DNA of 6,505 nucleotides from Ruminococcus flavefaciens (GCA_902792495.1 CADBAC010000061.1:1-6505); one strand, 5' to 3'. Positions 1-5,646 are shown, numbered from the stretch's first letter. Notes: a model not told the origin generated them from the sequence alone. Made by a program: numbers and translations.

Positions 1-86
1 CCTTTCCTCAGAAAGGTTTCCACCGATAAATGCGTATAAAGCTTCTATATGAGTACCGAGGTTAAGGACATCCCCTTGATTTTTAT
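1..86. repeat. Partial copy of dispersed palindromic (foldback) element, right end
   Basis: This non-coding stretch lies just beyond the 3' end of the minus-strand GGDEF/EAL gene. It closely matches the reverse complement of the left arm of the element at 5447-5753. Positions 23-58 match the complement of 5469-5504 at 33 of 36 bases, and similarity continues outward on both sides (for example AAGAAAGGTTT against CAGAAAGGTTT). The outermost part has diverged: the other copy reads CATCGGGGCTTTT, while this one reads CATCCCCTTGATTTTT. Positions 1-16 form a small hairpin (CCTTTC, loop CTCA, GAAAGG), equivalent to the side hairpin of the other copy although its sequence differs. The rest of the element, including the centre and opposite arm, should lie left of the window. 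It carries no open reading frame. Confidence 0.85.
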
Positions 87-97
87 ATAAGCTTTAT
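36..97 (-). other. Stem-loop overlapping the stop codon of the GGDEF/EAL gene
   Basis: Positions 36-50 (ATAAAGCTT, a two-base CT bulge, ATAT) can pair with 85-97 (ATATAAGCTTTAT), giving about 13 pairs around a 34-base loop. The right arm covers the TAA stop codon (94-96 on the complement). The left arm lies inside the repeat copy and the right arm just outside it. There is no strong U-run after the stem in the direction of transcription, so it is not a classical terminator. The corresponding flank of the other copy does not form this pairing, so it may be chance in AT-rich DNA. Confidence 0.35.
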
Positions 98-2088
98 GGT
101 AAGAATTTTTCTTCCACTTCAAGTTCGCCTTTTGCTATTTTATCTCTTAATTCAGAAAGAGGAACGGGTTTACTGAAAAGATATCCCTGAACCTTATCGC
201 AGCCGATCTCCTTGAGAAATTCAAACTGTTCAGCGTTTTCAACTCCTTCCGAAAGTGAAGTCATATTCAGCTGTTTTGTAAGGTTCACGATATTCCTCAG
301 GATCGGCTTTGTTTTTTCGTTGTCTGCAAAGCCGTTCAGGAACTTCATATCTATCTTCAGCACATCGAAAGTGTAGTCCTTCAGCACATTAAGCGATGAG
401 TAGCCGCTTCCGAAATCATCCAGCCATACGCTGTAACCTGTATTTCTGAGATGAGCAATTTCATCGGGAAGAAAGTCAAGCTGATCGATAAGAGCACTTT
501 CTGTTATTTCCACATCAATGAAGTGCTTTGGAACTCCGTATTTCTCCAGCATTCTGTTAAGATACTCAGCAATATGGCAAAGTTCAAAGTCGAGACGGGA
601 GAAATTGATGGAAACGGGAGCGAAAACCTGTTTATTTTCCTTAGCGGAAACATAATCCAAGCATACCTGCTCTATCATGTACTTATCCAGCTTGTGTATC
701 TGTCTGTACTCCTCAAGAGTCGAGATGAACTGAGCAGGGGAGAGCATTCCGTAGTTCGGGTCATGCCAGCGAGCCAGAGCCTCCAGACCGCATATTTTTC
801 CTGTTGCAGTGGAAAGTACCGGCTGATAGAATACGCATATGTACTTGTTTTCGATAGCCACATCGATATTGTTCACGATGTATTGTTTCTGCTGGAAAAG
901 ATCTTCCAGCGACTTGTCATAAATGCGGAAATTCTTGTCGTAGTGCTTCTTGATGCTGTTGCAGGCGAAACGTGCCCTGTCGCAGGCAAGACTTGTATCA
1001 AGTTCACCTTCAACGTATTTGTAAGCGCCGCATTTCAGTTCAAGGTGTACTTCGCCTTGCAGGTCTTTCAGTTCACCGGATATCTTATTTATCTTCTGAA
1101 TGCAGTCTTTGCCGTGGGCAAGCACAACAAAGTGATCGTCAGAAAAACGTGATACGATGGATCCGCTGAAATAGCTGTCGATCATATGGGCTATTTCCGA
1201 GAGCAACTCATTGCCCTTGTGGAAGCCGTAGGTCTCATTGTAAGACTTGAAGTTTTCGATATCCATAAAAAGGAAAACGAGATCATCCTTTACAGCATTC
1301 TCGTCGCTGAAAAGCTTGTCCGATTCACGGCGGAAGTAAACCATATTGTGTATGCCCGTCAGTTCATCAATGACAGAATTCTCTTTAAGACGAGAATTGA
1401 TCTTTTCCAGATTTTCGTCCTTTTCCGCCTGCACAAGCGTTTTGTTGAAGTTGCTTATGCAGAACATGATCGTAGCGATCCACATAGTGAAAAGATTGAT
1501 CGCCGTTGCAGGTGTAGCACCTTTGACAGCCTCAGTGTTGTGTATAATTGCATTGTACGCAGCATTAACAGGTACCACCCGGTCTATCTGATAATAGAAG
1601 TTGAGATATGTTGCTGTAAGAATGAGGAAAGCTGTCCACGGCCGCCATACAAAGAGACAGAGAACGACTACCTCCATGGTTATAAAGGCAAGTATCTGTT
1701 CACCTTTAGAGTAATCATTTATTGCGATTCGTGTACCGAAGTAAATGCCTATAAATGCGAACATCCATTTCAGCGCTGTTCCGAGACGCTGATTATTGGT
1801 CTTCCCACGGATATACCTCAGTGCGAACAACAGCATCGTTACAGCGGCGACAAGGAGGAGAAAGTAGTAGAAGTAATACTTCCTGAAGTAGTATCCGATA
1901 CCCGGGTGATGTTTATCATTCAGCATGATATCGGTGATCCTGAGTATCATCCATATCTCGATAATAATATATACGATAGACATATAGATACCGGCTATCA
2001 TATTTGTTTTAAAGAAATAATTGCGGACGTATTGAGTTTGTTTTTCAAAACCGAGCCAACGTTTTATATAATTTAGCAAATCCGTCAC
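94..2088 (-). CDS. Membrane-anchored degenerate GGDEF / intact EAL protein (probable c-di-GMP phosphodiesterase)
   Basis: Likely hydrolyses the second messenger c-di-GMP at the inner face of the membrane. Numbering is from the GTG at 2088 (664 residues). The N-terminus has about six hydrophobic segments (near 30-51, 71-93, 106-122, 131-148, 151-168 and 195-213), then a short charged helix (215-240) and a GGDEF domain opening with DELTGIHN (241-248). That domain is degenerate. The signature is RFSDDHF (R314-F320) instead of R-x-GGDEF, the metal site reads MDIENF (275-280), and no RxxD inhibitory site is visible, so cyclase activity is unlikely, though GTP binding remains possible. The EAL domain (about 410-650) looks catalytically complete: EALARW at E436, an N in SINFSR, an E in DVEITES, DDFGSGYSSL at D557-D558, K and D in LKIDMKF, E in SEGVEN, and QGYLFSKP. 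It has its own strong promoter. The gene lies 113 bases downstream of the Spo0A-like gene on the same strand, so read-through is possible. What its membrane domain senses is unknown. Confidence 0.93.
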   Translation of the reverse strand: MTDLLNYIKRWLGFEKQTQYVRNYFFKTNMIAGIYMSIVYIIIEIWMILRITDIMLNDKHHPGIGYYFRKYYFYYFLLLVAAVTMLLFALRYIRGKTNNQRLGTALKWMFAFIGIYFGTRIAINDYSKGEQILAFITMEVVVLCLFVWRPWTAFLILTATYLNFYYQIDRVVPVNAAYNAIIHNTEAVKGATPATAINLFTMWIATIMFCISNFNKTLVQAEKDENLEKINSRLKENSVIDELTGIHNMVYFRRESDKLFSDENAVKDDLVFLFMDIENFKSYNETYGFHKGNELLSEIAHMIDSYFSGSIVSRFSDDHFVVLAHGKDCIQKINKISGELKDLQGEVHLELKCGAYKYVEGELDTSLACDRARFACNSIKKHYDKNFRIYDKSLEDLFQQKQYIVNNIDVAIENKYICVFYQPVLSTATGKICGLEALARWHDPNYGMLSPAQFISTLEEYRQIHKLDKYMIEQVCLDYVSAKENKQVFAPVSINFSRLDFELCHIAEYLNRMLEKYGVPKHFIDVEITESALIDQLDFLPDEIAHLRNTGYSVWLDDFGSGYSSLNVLKDYTFDVLKIDMKFLNGFADNEKTKPILRNIVNLTKQLNMTSLSEGVENAEQFEFLKEIGCDKVQGYLFSKPVPLSELRDKIAKGELEVEEKFLP

Positions 2089-2091
2089 CTC
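2077..2091 (-). promoter_or_regulatory. Shine-Dalgarno and alternative start of the GGDEF/EAL gene
   Basis: On the minus strand the sequence reads GGAATGAGGTGACGGATTTG. The GTG at 2088-2086 overlaps the GAGG motif by one base, leaving no normal spacing except from the weaker GGA further up. The in-frame TTG at 2079-2077 lies six bases after GAGGTG, which is ideal spacing. The protein may therefore begin at TTG (M-L-N-Y-I-K), three residues shorter than the 664-residue form. Confidence 0.5.
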
Positions 2092-2104
2092 ATTCCAAAC
2101 AAAT

Positions 2105-2120
2105 TACATATAATTATGTA
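2105..2120. promoter_or_regulatory. Palindrome at the predicted transcription start of the GGDEF/EAL gene
   Basis: TACATA-TAAT-TATGTA is a perfect 6-bp inverted repeat with a 4-base spacer. It begins where transcription from the promoter at 2126-2154 should start (about 2119). It could be an operator for a dimeric repressor or a small 5'-end RNA hairpin. The DNA is AT-rich, so chance is possible. Confidence 0.4.
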
Positions 2121-2125
2121 CTTTT

Positions 2126-2154
2126 ATTATAACACATTATACGTAAATTGTCAA
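2126..2154 (-). promoter_or_regulatory. Perfect consensus housekeeping promoter for the GGDEF/EAL gene
   Basis: Read on the minus strand: TTGACA (2154-2149), exactly 17 bases, then TATAAT (2131-2126), preceded by TG one base upstream (TGTTATAAT, an extended -10). This is a full match to the sigma-A consensus with optimal spacing. It lies about 40 bases before the start codon, giving a leader of roughly 30-40 bases. It shows that this gene need not depend on read-through from the Spo0A-like gene. The -35 complement, TGTCAAT, is also one base from a 0A-box core. Confidence 0.88.
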
Positions 2155-2201
2155 TGATAGACAGATTTTTTTGTATCACTTGCCGACGGCGGCTTCGATT
2201 A

Positions 2202-2561
2202 TCATTCTTTGCCGTAGTTAAGCCTTATCCATTCTGAGACCGCACTGATAAACACAGCATTTGATGGTGTATCGTTGTCATTGTAAATTGTATTGCCGAA
2301 TATCCTGTCAGATATTTCCGGATCGTGACGGCACCAGCCTGTATTTATCGCATGGCGTATCGCTCTTTCTACTGACGCTATGGAAGTATTGAACATATCA
2401 GCGATTTTGGGATATATATCTTTGGAAAAGGATAGATTAGGGATATTATCACATTCGCAGTAATACACAGCGTTGACCAGATATCTGTAGCCTTTGATGC
2501 TTGGTGAGATACCGAGAGTCAGAAGGACTCTTACGATCTCTTTCTCAAGATTTATGTCCAT
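2202..2561 (-). CDS. Stand-alone Spo0A C-terminal DNA-binding domain protein
   Basis: A DNA-binding regulator of 119 residues that consists essentially of the Spo0A effector domain with no phospho-receiver domain. The order of family motifs matches Spo0A throughout: an N-terminal helix ending in LGISPSIKGYRYL (about 16-28), then DIYPKIADMFNTS (about 48-60), the recognition-helix region SVERAIRHAI (about 63-72), GW, FGNTIY (about 88-93), and a closing segment PSNAVFISAVSEWIRL. Full-length Spo0A is about 260 residues, and this start is supported by AAAGGAG ten bases before the ATG, so the short form looks genuine and not truncated. Without a receiver it cannot be switched by phosphorelay in the usual way. 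It may be constitutive, controlled by its own level, or act with another factor. It is expected to recognise 0A-like boxes, and such boxes occur in its own promoter. The GGDEF/EAL gene follows on the same strand. It is probably not the master sporulation Spo0A itself. Confidence 0.93.
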   Translation of the reverse strand: MDINLEKEIVRVLLTLGISPSIKGYRYLVNAVYYCECDNIPNLSFSKDIYPKIADMFNTSIASVERAIRHAINTGWCRHDPEISDRIFGNTIYNDNDTPSNAVFISAVSEWIRLNYGKE

Positions 2562-2594
2562 ATTCGGGACGCTCCTTTCATATTACTCAGACAA

Positions 2595-2623
2595 ATTATA
2601 CCATATTCCGAAAGATTTCGACA
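2595..2623 (-). promoter_or_regulatory. Promoter of the Spo0A-like gene (extended -10, 0A box at -35)
   Basis: On the minus strand TGGTATAAT (2603-2595) is an exact extended -10. Seventeen bases upstream the -35 position reads TGTCGA (2623-2618), a poor sigma-A -35 but the start of an exact TGTCGAA 0A-box core. The initiation point should be near 2588, giving a leader of about 27 bases that contains the AAAGGAG ribosome-binding site. A 0A box in place of a good -35 resembles the arrangement at Spo0A-activated sigma-A promoters. Confidence 0.7.
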
Positions 2624-2660
2624 GAGAAGATTTTGTCATTATGTGGGTGATTTTGTCGAT
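2616..2660. promoter_or_regulatory. Cluster of three 0A-box-like sites upstream of the Spo0A-like gene
   Basis: Three matches to the Spo0A box (TTTGTCRAA; core TGTCGAA) lie within 45 bases. The minus-strand site at 2623-2617 is an exact core. Two plus-strand sites, TGTCATT (2634-2640) and TGTCGAT (2654-2660), sit within exact direct repeats GATTTTGTC at 2629-2637 and 2649-2657. The repeats are 20 bases apart, about two helical turns, so they face the same side of the DNA. The exact core overlaps the -35 position of the adjacent promoter. Autoregulation, or control by the cell's true Spo0A, is inferred. Confidence 0.55.
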
Positions 2661-2738
2661 AAAAGTCATAAACAGTCGGAAATTGGCATAAATAATGTCA
2701 CAGAAGAAGCATTTTTGCAATAAAAACACAAAAAGTCA

Positions 2739-2767
2739 TTGCAATCGGCTTTGTAGCGTGATATAAT
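2739..2767 (+). promoter_or_regulatory. Probable promoter of the dockerin-bearing enzyme gene
   Basis: TTGCAA (2739-2744), 17 bases, TATAAT (2762-2767). The -10 is exact and the -35 matches at four of six positions. Transcription should start near 2774, leaving a leader of about 94 bases before the chosen start codon, long enough to hold the hairpin at 2816-2851. A second TTGCAAT lies 24 bases upstream (2715-2721), and AAAAGTCAT occurs at both 2661-2669 and 2731-2739. These may be regulatory repeats. The leader also contains a 14-base AT-only palindrome, TTTAATTAATTAAA (2795-2808). Confidence 0.65.
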
Positions 2768-2815
2768 AATGGCAACAGATATTATTTCCCGTAGTTTAAT
2801 TAATTAAAAAATAAT

Positions 2816-2851
2816 ATTGTCTTGCCGTAAAGAAATATTTGGTAAGACAAT
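2816..2851 (+). promoter_or_regulatory. Leader hairpin upstream of the dockerin-bearing enzyme gene
   Basis: ATTGTCTTGCC (2816-2826) pairs with GGTAAGACAAT (2841-2851) to form an 11-bp stem, ten Watson-Crick pairs and one G-U, around a 14-base loop. The stem ends four bases before the Shine-Dalgarno TAGGAG. As RNA it could stabilise the 5' end, mark a processing site, or modulate translation. As DNA it could be a dimer operator. No known riboswitch architecture was recognised. Confidence 0.6.
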
Positions 2852-2854
2852 GGT

Positions 2855-2870
2855 TAGGAGTATTATCATG
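2855..2870 (+). promoter_or_regulatory. Shine-Dalgarno site fixing the start of the dockerin enzyme
   Basis: TAGGAG (2855-2860) lies seven bases before the ATG at 2868, which begins a textbook signal peptide (MRMKKLLSS). Upstream in-frame starts (TTG 2817, ATG 2850) fall inside the leader hairpin, lack such a site, and would put an unusual extension before the basic signal-peptide head. ATG 2874 is a less well spaced alternative. Confidence 0.8.
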
Positions 2871-5444
2871 AGGATGAAAAAATTATTAAGCTCCATGACT
2901 GCGGCTGCACTGGTGATAAGCGCTGTACCATCAATTCCGTGTATTACTGCGCACGGTCAGGATGCGGTCACATCTTATTCCGAAGACATCGGATTTGTGG
3001 GAAACCTTTTCTCTGTATCCGACAGTGGAAAGGCAGACCATGCTGAATTGCAGTGGAGCACAACACTCTCCGCAAAAAGCTACACACTCTACCGCTCGAC
3101 CGACAAAAACAGCGGATATGAGCCTGTGTACAGCGGTAACGGAAATTCATGGCAGGATAACTCGATGGAAATGGGAAAGAATTACTACTATCAGCTGGAA
3201 GTCGCAACTGATAAAGGAAATGCCTATTCCGAGGTAAGGGAGCTTACTCCCTGTGAAGTGCCGGGCGGACTAAGTAAGTACGACAATCAGCACGGCAGCA
3301 ATCTTGTCTATGAGACAAACGGAACCAAGGTCGGAAACACTTATTACAGCTATTCACTGAAAAGCCATCCCGGACAGAATGACATTTATCTTGCCGAGAC
3401 AACTTCCACCGACGGAATCCATTTCGGAAATGAGAGAAATGTAGCAGATTCTTCGCAGAATAAAGATCTCGCCAGCTGTAAGATAGAATCCGTGCATATC
3501 GAGTATGCCGAGAAAACGGGACAGATAATAGTATGGGCGCATTGGGAAAAGCCCAGCGGCTACAGCGACGGCAAGGCTCTTGTAATTACAGGAACTCCCG
3601 GAGGAAGCTTCAAGGTCCACCATGTATACAATCCGCTTGATATACAGGTTCGTGATATGGCGGTATTCTTTGACGACGACGGCACAGGCTATCTCATCGC
3701 TGCTGCCAATAAATCGGGACAGGGTGCAAATGCTACAATATACATTTTCAAGATGAACAGCGACTACAGCGACGTTACAGAGGTAGTCAAGACTCTTCAC
3801 GAAGACCAGTACCGTGAATTCCCGAATATGATAAAGAAGGATGGCTACTACTTCCTTTTCACTTCACAGGCAGCCGGATGGTATCCAAGCAGCGGTGCAT
3901 ATACCGTTACAAAGGATCTGAAAGGCAAGTGGAGCGATCTGCGCAGTATCGGAAATACTTCTACGTTCTCGTCTCAGTCAGGCTGGATACTGAATCTTCA
4001 GGATAAGAATTATATGATGCACGCTTATCGCTGGTTAAAGGGAAGCGGTACAAGCGGCACTACTCTTTGTCCGCTTTATTTCGATAACGGATTTGCTTTC
4101 TACGATTACTGCCCCACATTCAGATACAGCACAAAAACAGGCGACCTTTATCCCATACAGGAAGGCGAACTGCTGTCTCAGGACAGGCCTGCTTCCGCTT
4201 CAATAGCGTCCAAGAGCAACGAATCGCCTGCAAAGGCATTTGACGGTTCGTATCAGAGCGGATTCAAGGCTATAGACGACAACAAGAAATGGCCGTTCTA
4301 TCTTCAGGTAGACCTTGAAAGAGTATGTGAACTTGCCAATATCCAGACCTCATGGTTCATCTATAAAGGCTCTGAGGCTTATTATACCTACACTGTTGAA
4401 GGCAGTATCGATGGTCAGCACTGGGAGAAACTCCTTGACCGCACAAACAAGAATGACGAGACTATCACCAAGACATACGGATTTACAAGTGATATGCTCA
4501 AGGGCAAGGCAAGGTATGTCCGTCTCAACGTCCAGAATGCCACACTCCAGAATAACCCAAACAATAACTGGTACACTCCGAATGTGTTTGAAGTAAAGGT
4601 TTTCGGTACTCCGTTAAGTGAAGCGCCTGCTCCCGAGCCTGTTGTCAAGTATGATTTCGAGAACTCATCAGGCGGCACAGTAAAGGATATAAGCGGAAAC
4701 GGCAATGATATGAGATTGTCGGGTAATGCCTCTGTATCCGCAGACGGCGAAAGGGGCAATGTGCTTGTTCTTGACGGAAGTGCTGATACATACGGTATAA
4801 TGCCTGACGGACTTCTTGACGGTGTCCGTGATTATACAGTCAGCATGAATGTAAAGTCTCAGTCTGAAGGCGATTTCTTTACTTTTGCACAGGGACAGGA
4901 CAAGGAGAAATATGCATTCTTCAAAGTTGCAAAGGATCATTTCAGATTCCAGACCACAACAGATACCTGGAGAGGCGAGAGCGGCTTCAGATACGACCTT
5001 GACGGTACAAAGTGGCATAACTATACTCTCGTTGTCAACGGCGCAGTAGGAAAGCTCTACGTTGACGGAGAACTGGTCAAAGAGACAAGTGACCTTACAA
5101 CAGGTCCTGCTGATATGGGAAGCAAGCAGAGCTGTCTCATCGGAAAGTCATATTATCCCGATGATATCATGTTCAGCGGCAGTATAGATGATCTTGCGAT
5201 CTACAAAAATGCCCTGACAGACTCAGAAGTAAAAGCAATGCTTGGCAAGGCGGATGATTCACCTGCTTCCGTGAGAGGTGATGTCAACGGTGACGGTGAA
5301 TTCAATGCATCCGATCTTGTTGCTATGCAGAAATATCTCCTCGGAGCAGGCTCACTCAAAGCGCCTGAGAACGCCGATCTTGATTCCGATAATACACTGG
5401 ATGTATTCGACCTTATCTCCATGAGAAAGCTGATGCTCAAATAA
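2868..5444 (+). CDS. Secreted cellulosomal GH43-type enzyme: Fn3 - GH43 propeller - F5/8C - LamG - dockerin
   Basis: An exported glycan-active protein of 858 residues that should attach to a cellulosome scaffoldin. Order: signal peptide (1 to about 30, likely cut after AHG); Fn3-like domain (about 46-128, with WSTTLSAKSYTLYRS); five-bladed propeller of GH43 type (about 130-430); F5/8C discoidin/CBM32-like domain (about 434-581, ending NVFEVKVFG); LamG/concanavalin-like domain (about 592-793, with DISGNGN, LYVDGELV and GSIDDLAIY); and a dockerin (802-858). In the propeller, E207 (KIESVHIEY), D263 (VRDMAVFFDDDG), E317 (YREFPNM) and Q370 (FSSQSGW) fall where exo-beta-1,3-galactanase relatives (GH43 subfamily 24/34-type) have Glu, Asp, Glu and Gln. 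That suggests action on galactan side or main chains, but the substrate is not proven, and subfamily and activity are inferred from remembered motifs. The dockerin has two calcium-loop repeats, DVNGDGEFNASD and DLDSDNTLDVFD. SIPC near the signal peptide is not a proper lipobox. The gene has its own promoter and leader hairpin and ends two bases before the foldback element. Confidence 0.9.
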   Translation: MRMKKLLSSMTAAALVISAVPSIPCITAHGQDAVTSYSEDIGFVGNLFSVSDSGKADHAELQWSTTLSAKSYTLYRSTDKNSGYEPVYSGNGNSWQDNSMEMGKNYYYQLEVATDKGNAYSEVRELTPCEVPGGLSKYDNQHGSNLVYETNGTKVGNTYYSYSLKSHPGQNDIYLAETTSTDGIHFGNERNVADSSQNKDLASCKIESVHIEYAEKTGQIIVWAHWEKPSGYSDGKALVITGTPGGSFKVHHVYNPLDIQVRDMAVFFDDDGTGYLIAAANKSGQGANATIYIFKMNSDYSDVTEVVKTLHEDQYREFPNMIKKDGYYFLFTSQAAGWYPSSGAYTVTKDLKGKWSDLRSIGNTSTFSSQSGWILNLQDKNYMMHAYRWLKGSGTSGTTLCPLYFDNGFAFYDYCPTFRYSTKTGDLYPIQEGELLSQDRPASASIASKSNESPAKAFDGSYQSGFKAIDDNKKWPFYLQVDLERVCELANIQTSWFIYKGSEAYYTYTVEGSIDGQHWEKLLDRTNKNDETITKTYGFTSDMLKGKARYVRLNVQNATLQNNPNNNWYTPNVFEVKVFGTPLSEAPAPEPVVKYDFENSSGGTVKDISGNGNDMRLSGNASVSADGERGNVLVLDGSADTYGIMPDGLLDGVRDYTVSMNVKSQSEGDFFTFAQGQDKEKYAFFKVAKDHFRFQTTTDTWRGESGFRYDLDGTKWHNYTLVVNGAVGKLYVDGELVKETSDLTTGPADMGSKQSCLIGKSYYPDDIMFSGSIDDLAIYKNALTDSEVKAMLGKADDSPASVRGDVNGDGEFNASDLVAMQKYLLGAGSLKAPENADLDSDNTLDVFDLISMRKLMLK

Positions 5445-5500
5445 CGAAAAGCCCCGATGATATAACTGCGGTACTCATATAGCAGCTTTATATGTATTTA

Positions 5501-5539
5501 TCGGGGAAAAACCTTTCTTAGGGAAGGTTCTTTCCCCGA
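5501..5539. repeat. Side hairpin in left arm of the foldback element
   Basis: TCGGGGAAA (5501-5509) pairs perfectly with TTTCCCCGA (5531-5539), and AACCTT (5510-5515) pairs with AAGGTT (5524-5529) past a single bulged C, giving 15 pairs with an eight-base loop. The partial copy at 1-16 keeps a hairpin here with a different sequence and loop (CCTTTC/GAAAGG), hinting that the fold is retained. The right arm of this copy does not preserve an equally clean version. Confidence 0.7.
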
Positions 5540-5565
5540 ACCCCTTTTCCAAAGACTTTTAATAG

Positions 5566-5646
5566 AATTTTTCCCCTGATAGGGCGCTCCACGAAAAATG
5601 TAAAAACCGGTAGTTTTACTGGGAGCGCCCTATCAGGGGAAAAATT
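5566..5646. repeat. Central hairpin of the foldback element, perfect 25-bp stem
   Basis: Left arm 5566-5590 (AATTTTTCCCCTGATAGG and so on to GCTCC) and right arm 5622-5646 are exact reverse complements over 25 bases, separated by 31 bases. The spacer itself holds a further inverted repeat, GTAAAA (5600-5605) / TTTTAC (5614-5619), around ACCGGT. Beyond the arms, AAGACTT (5552-5558) and AGTCTT (5650-5655) extend the stem after a small internal loop. The perfect match contrasts with 44/56 for the outer arms, suggesting recent formation, gene conversion, or selection on the stem. Confidence 0.9.

Noticed and set aside
451..1152. Plus-strand open frame of 233 codons
   Set aside because: It lies entirely antisense to the well-supported EAL/GGDEF coding sequence, and its translation has no family motifs. 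It is a shadow of the real gene.
1186..2076. Plus-strand open frame of 296 codons
   Set aside because: Antisense to the membrane and GGDEF part of the same gene, with no recognisable domain and no ribosome-binding site support.
2182..2193. GCCG/CGGC hairpin as terminator of the Spo0A-like gene
   Set aside because: The stem is only four pairs, and on the coding (minus) strand the following run is A, not U, so it does not fit intrinsic termination.
2817..2867. Longer start (TTG 2817 or ATG 2850) for the dockerin enzyme
   Set aside because: These codons lie in the leader hairpin and lack a good Shine-Dalgarno site. TAGGAG before ATG 2868 and the signal-peptide pattern fit better.
2931..2942. 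Lipoprotein lipobox (SIPC) in the enzyme's signal peptide
   Set aside because: Pro at -1 and Ser at -4 do not fit a lipobox, and the dockerin already explains surface attachment. Cleavage after AHG is more likely.
3354..3800. Minus-strand open frame of 148 codons inside the dockerin enzyme
   Set aside because: Antisense to the conserved GH43-type propeller, with no motif and no promoter. Same reasoning for the minus-strand frames at 4415-4759 and 4668-5018.
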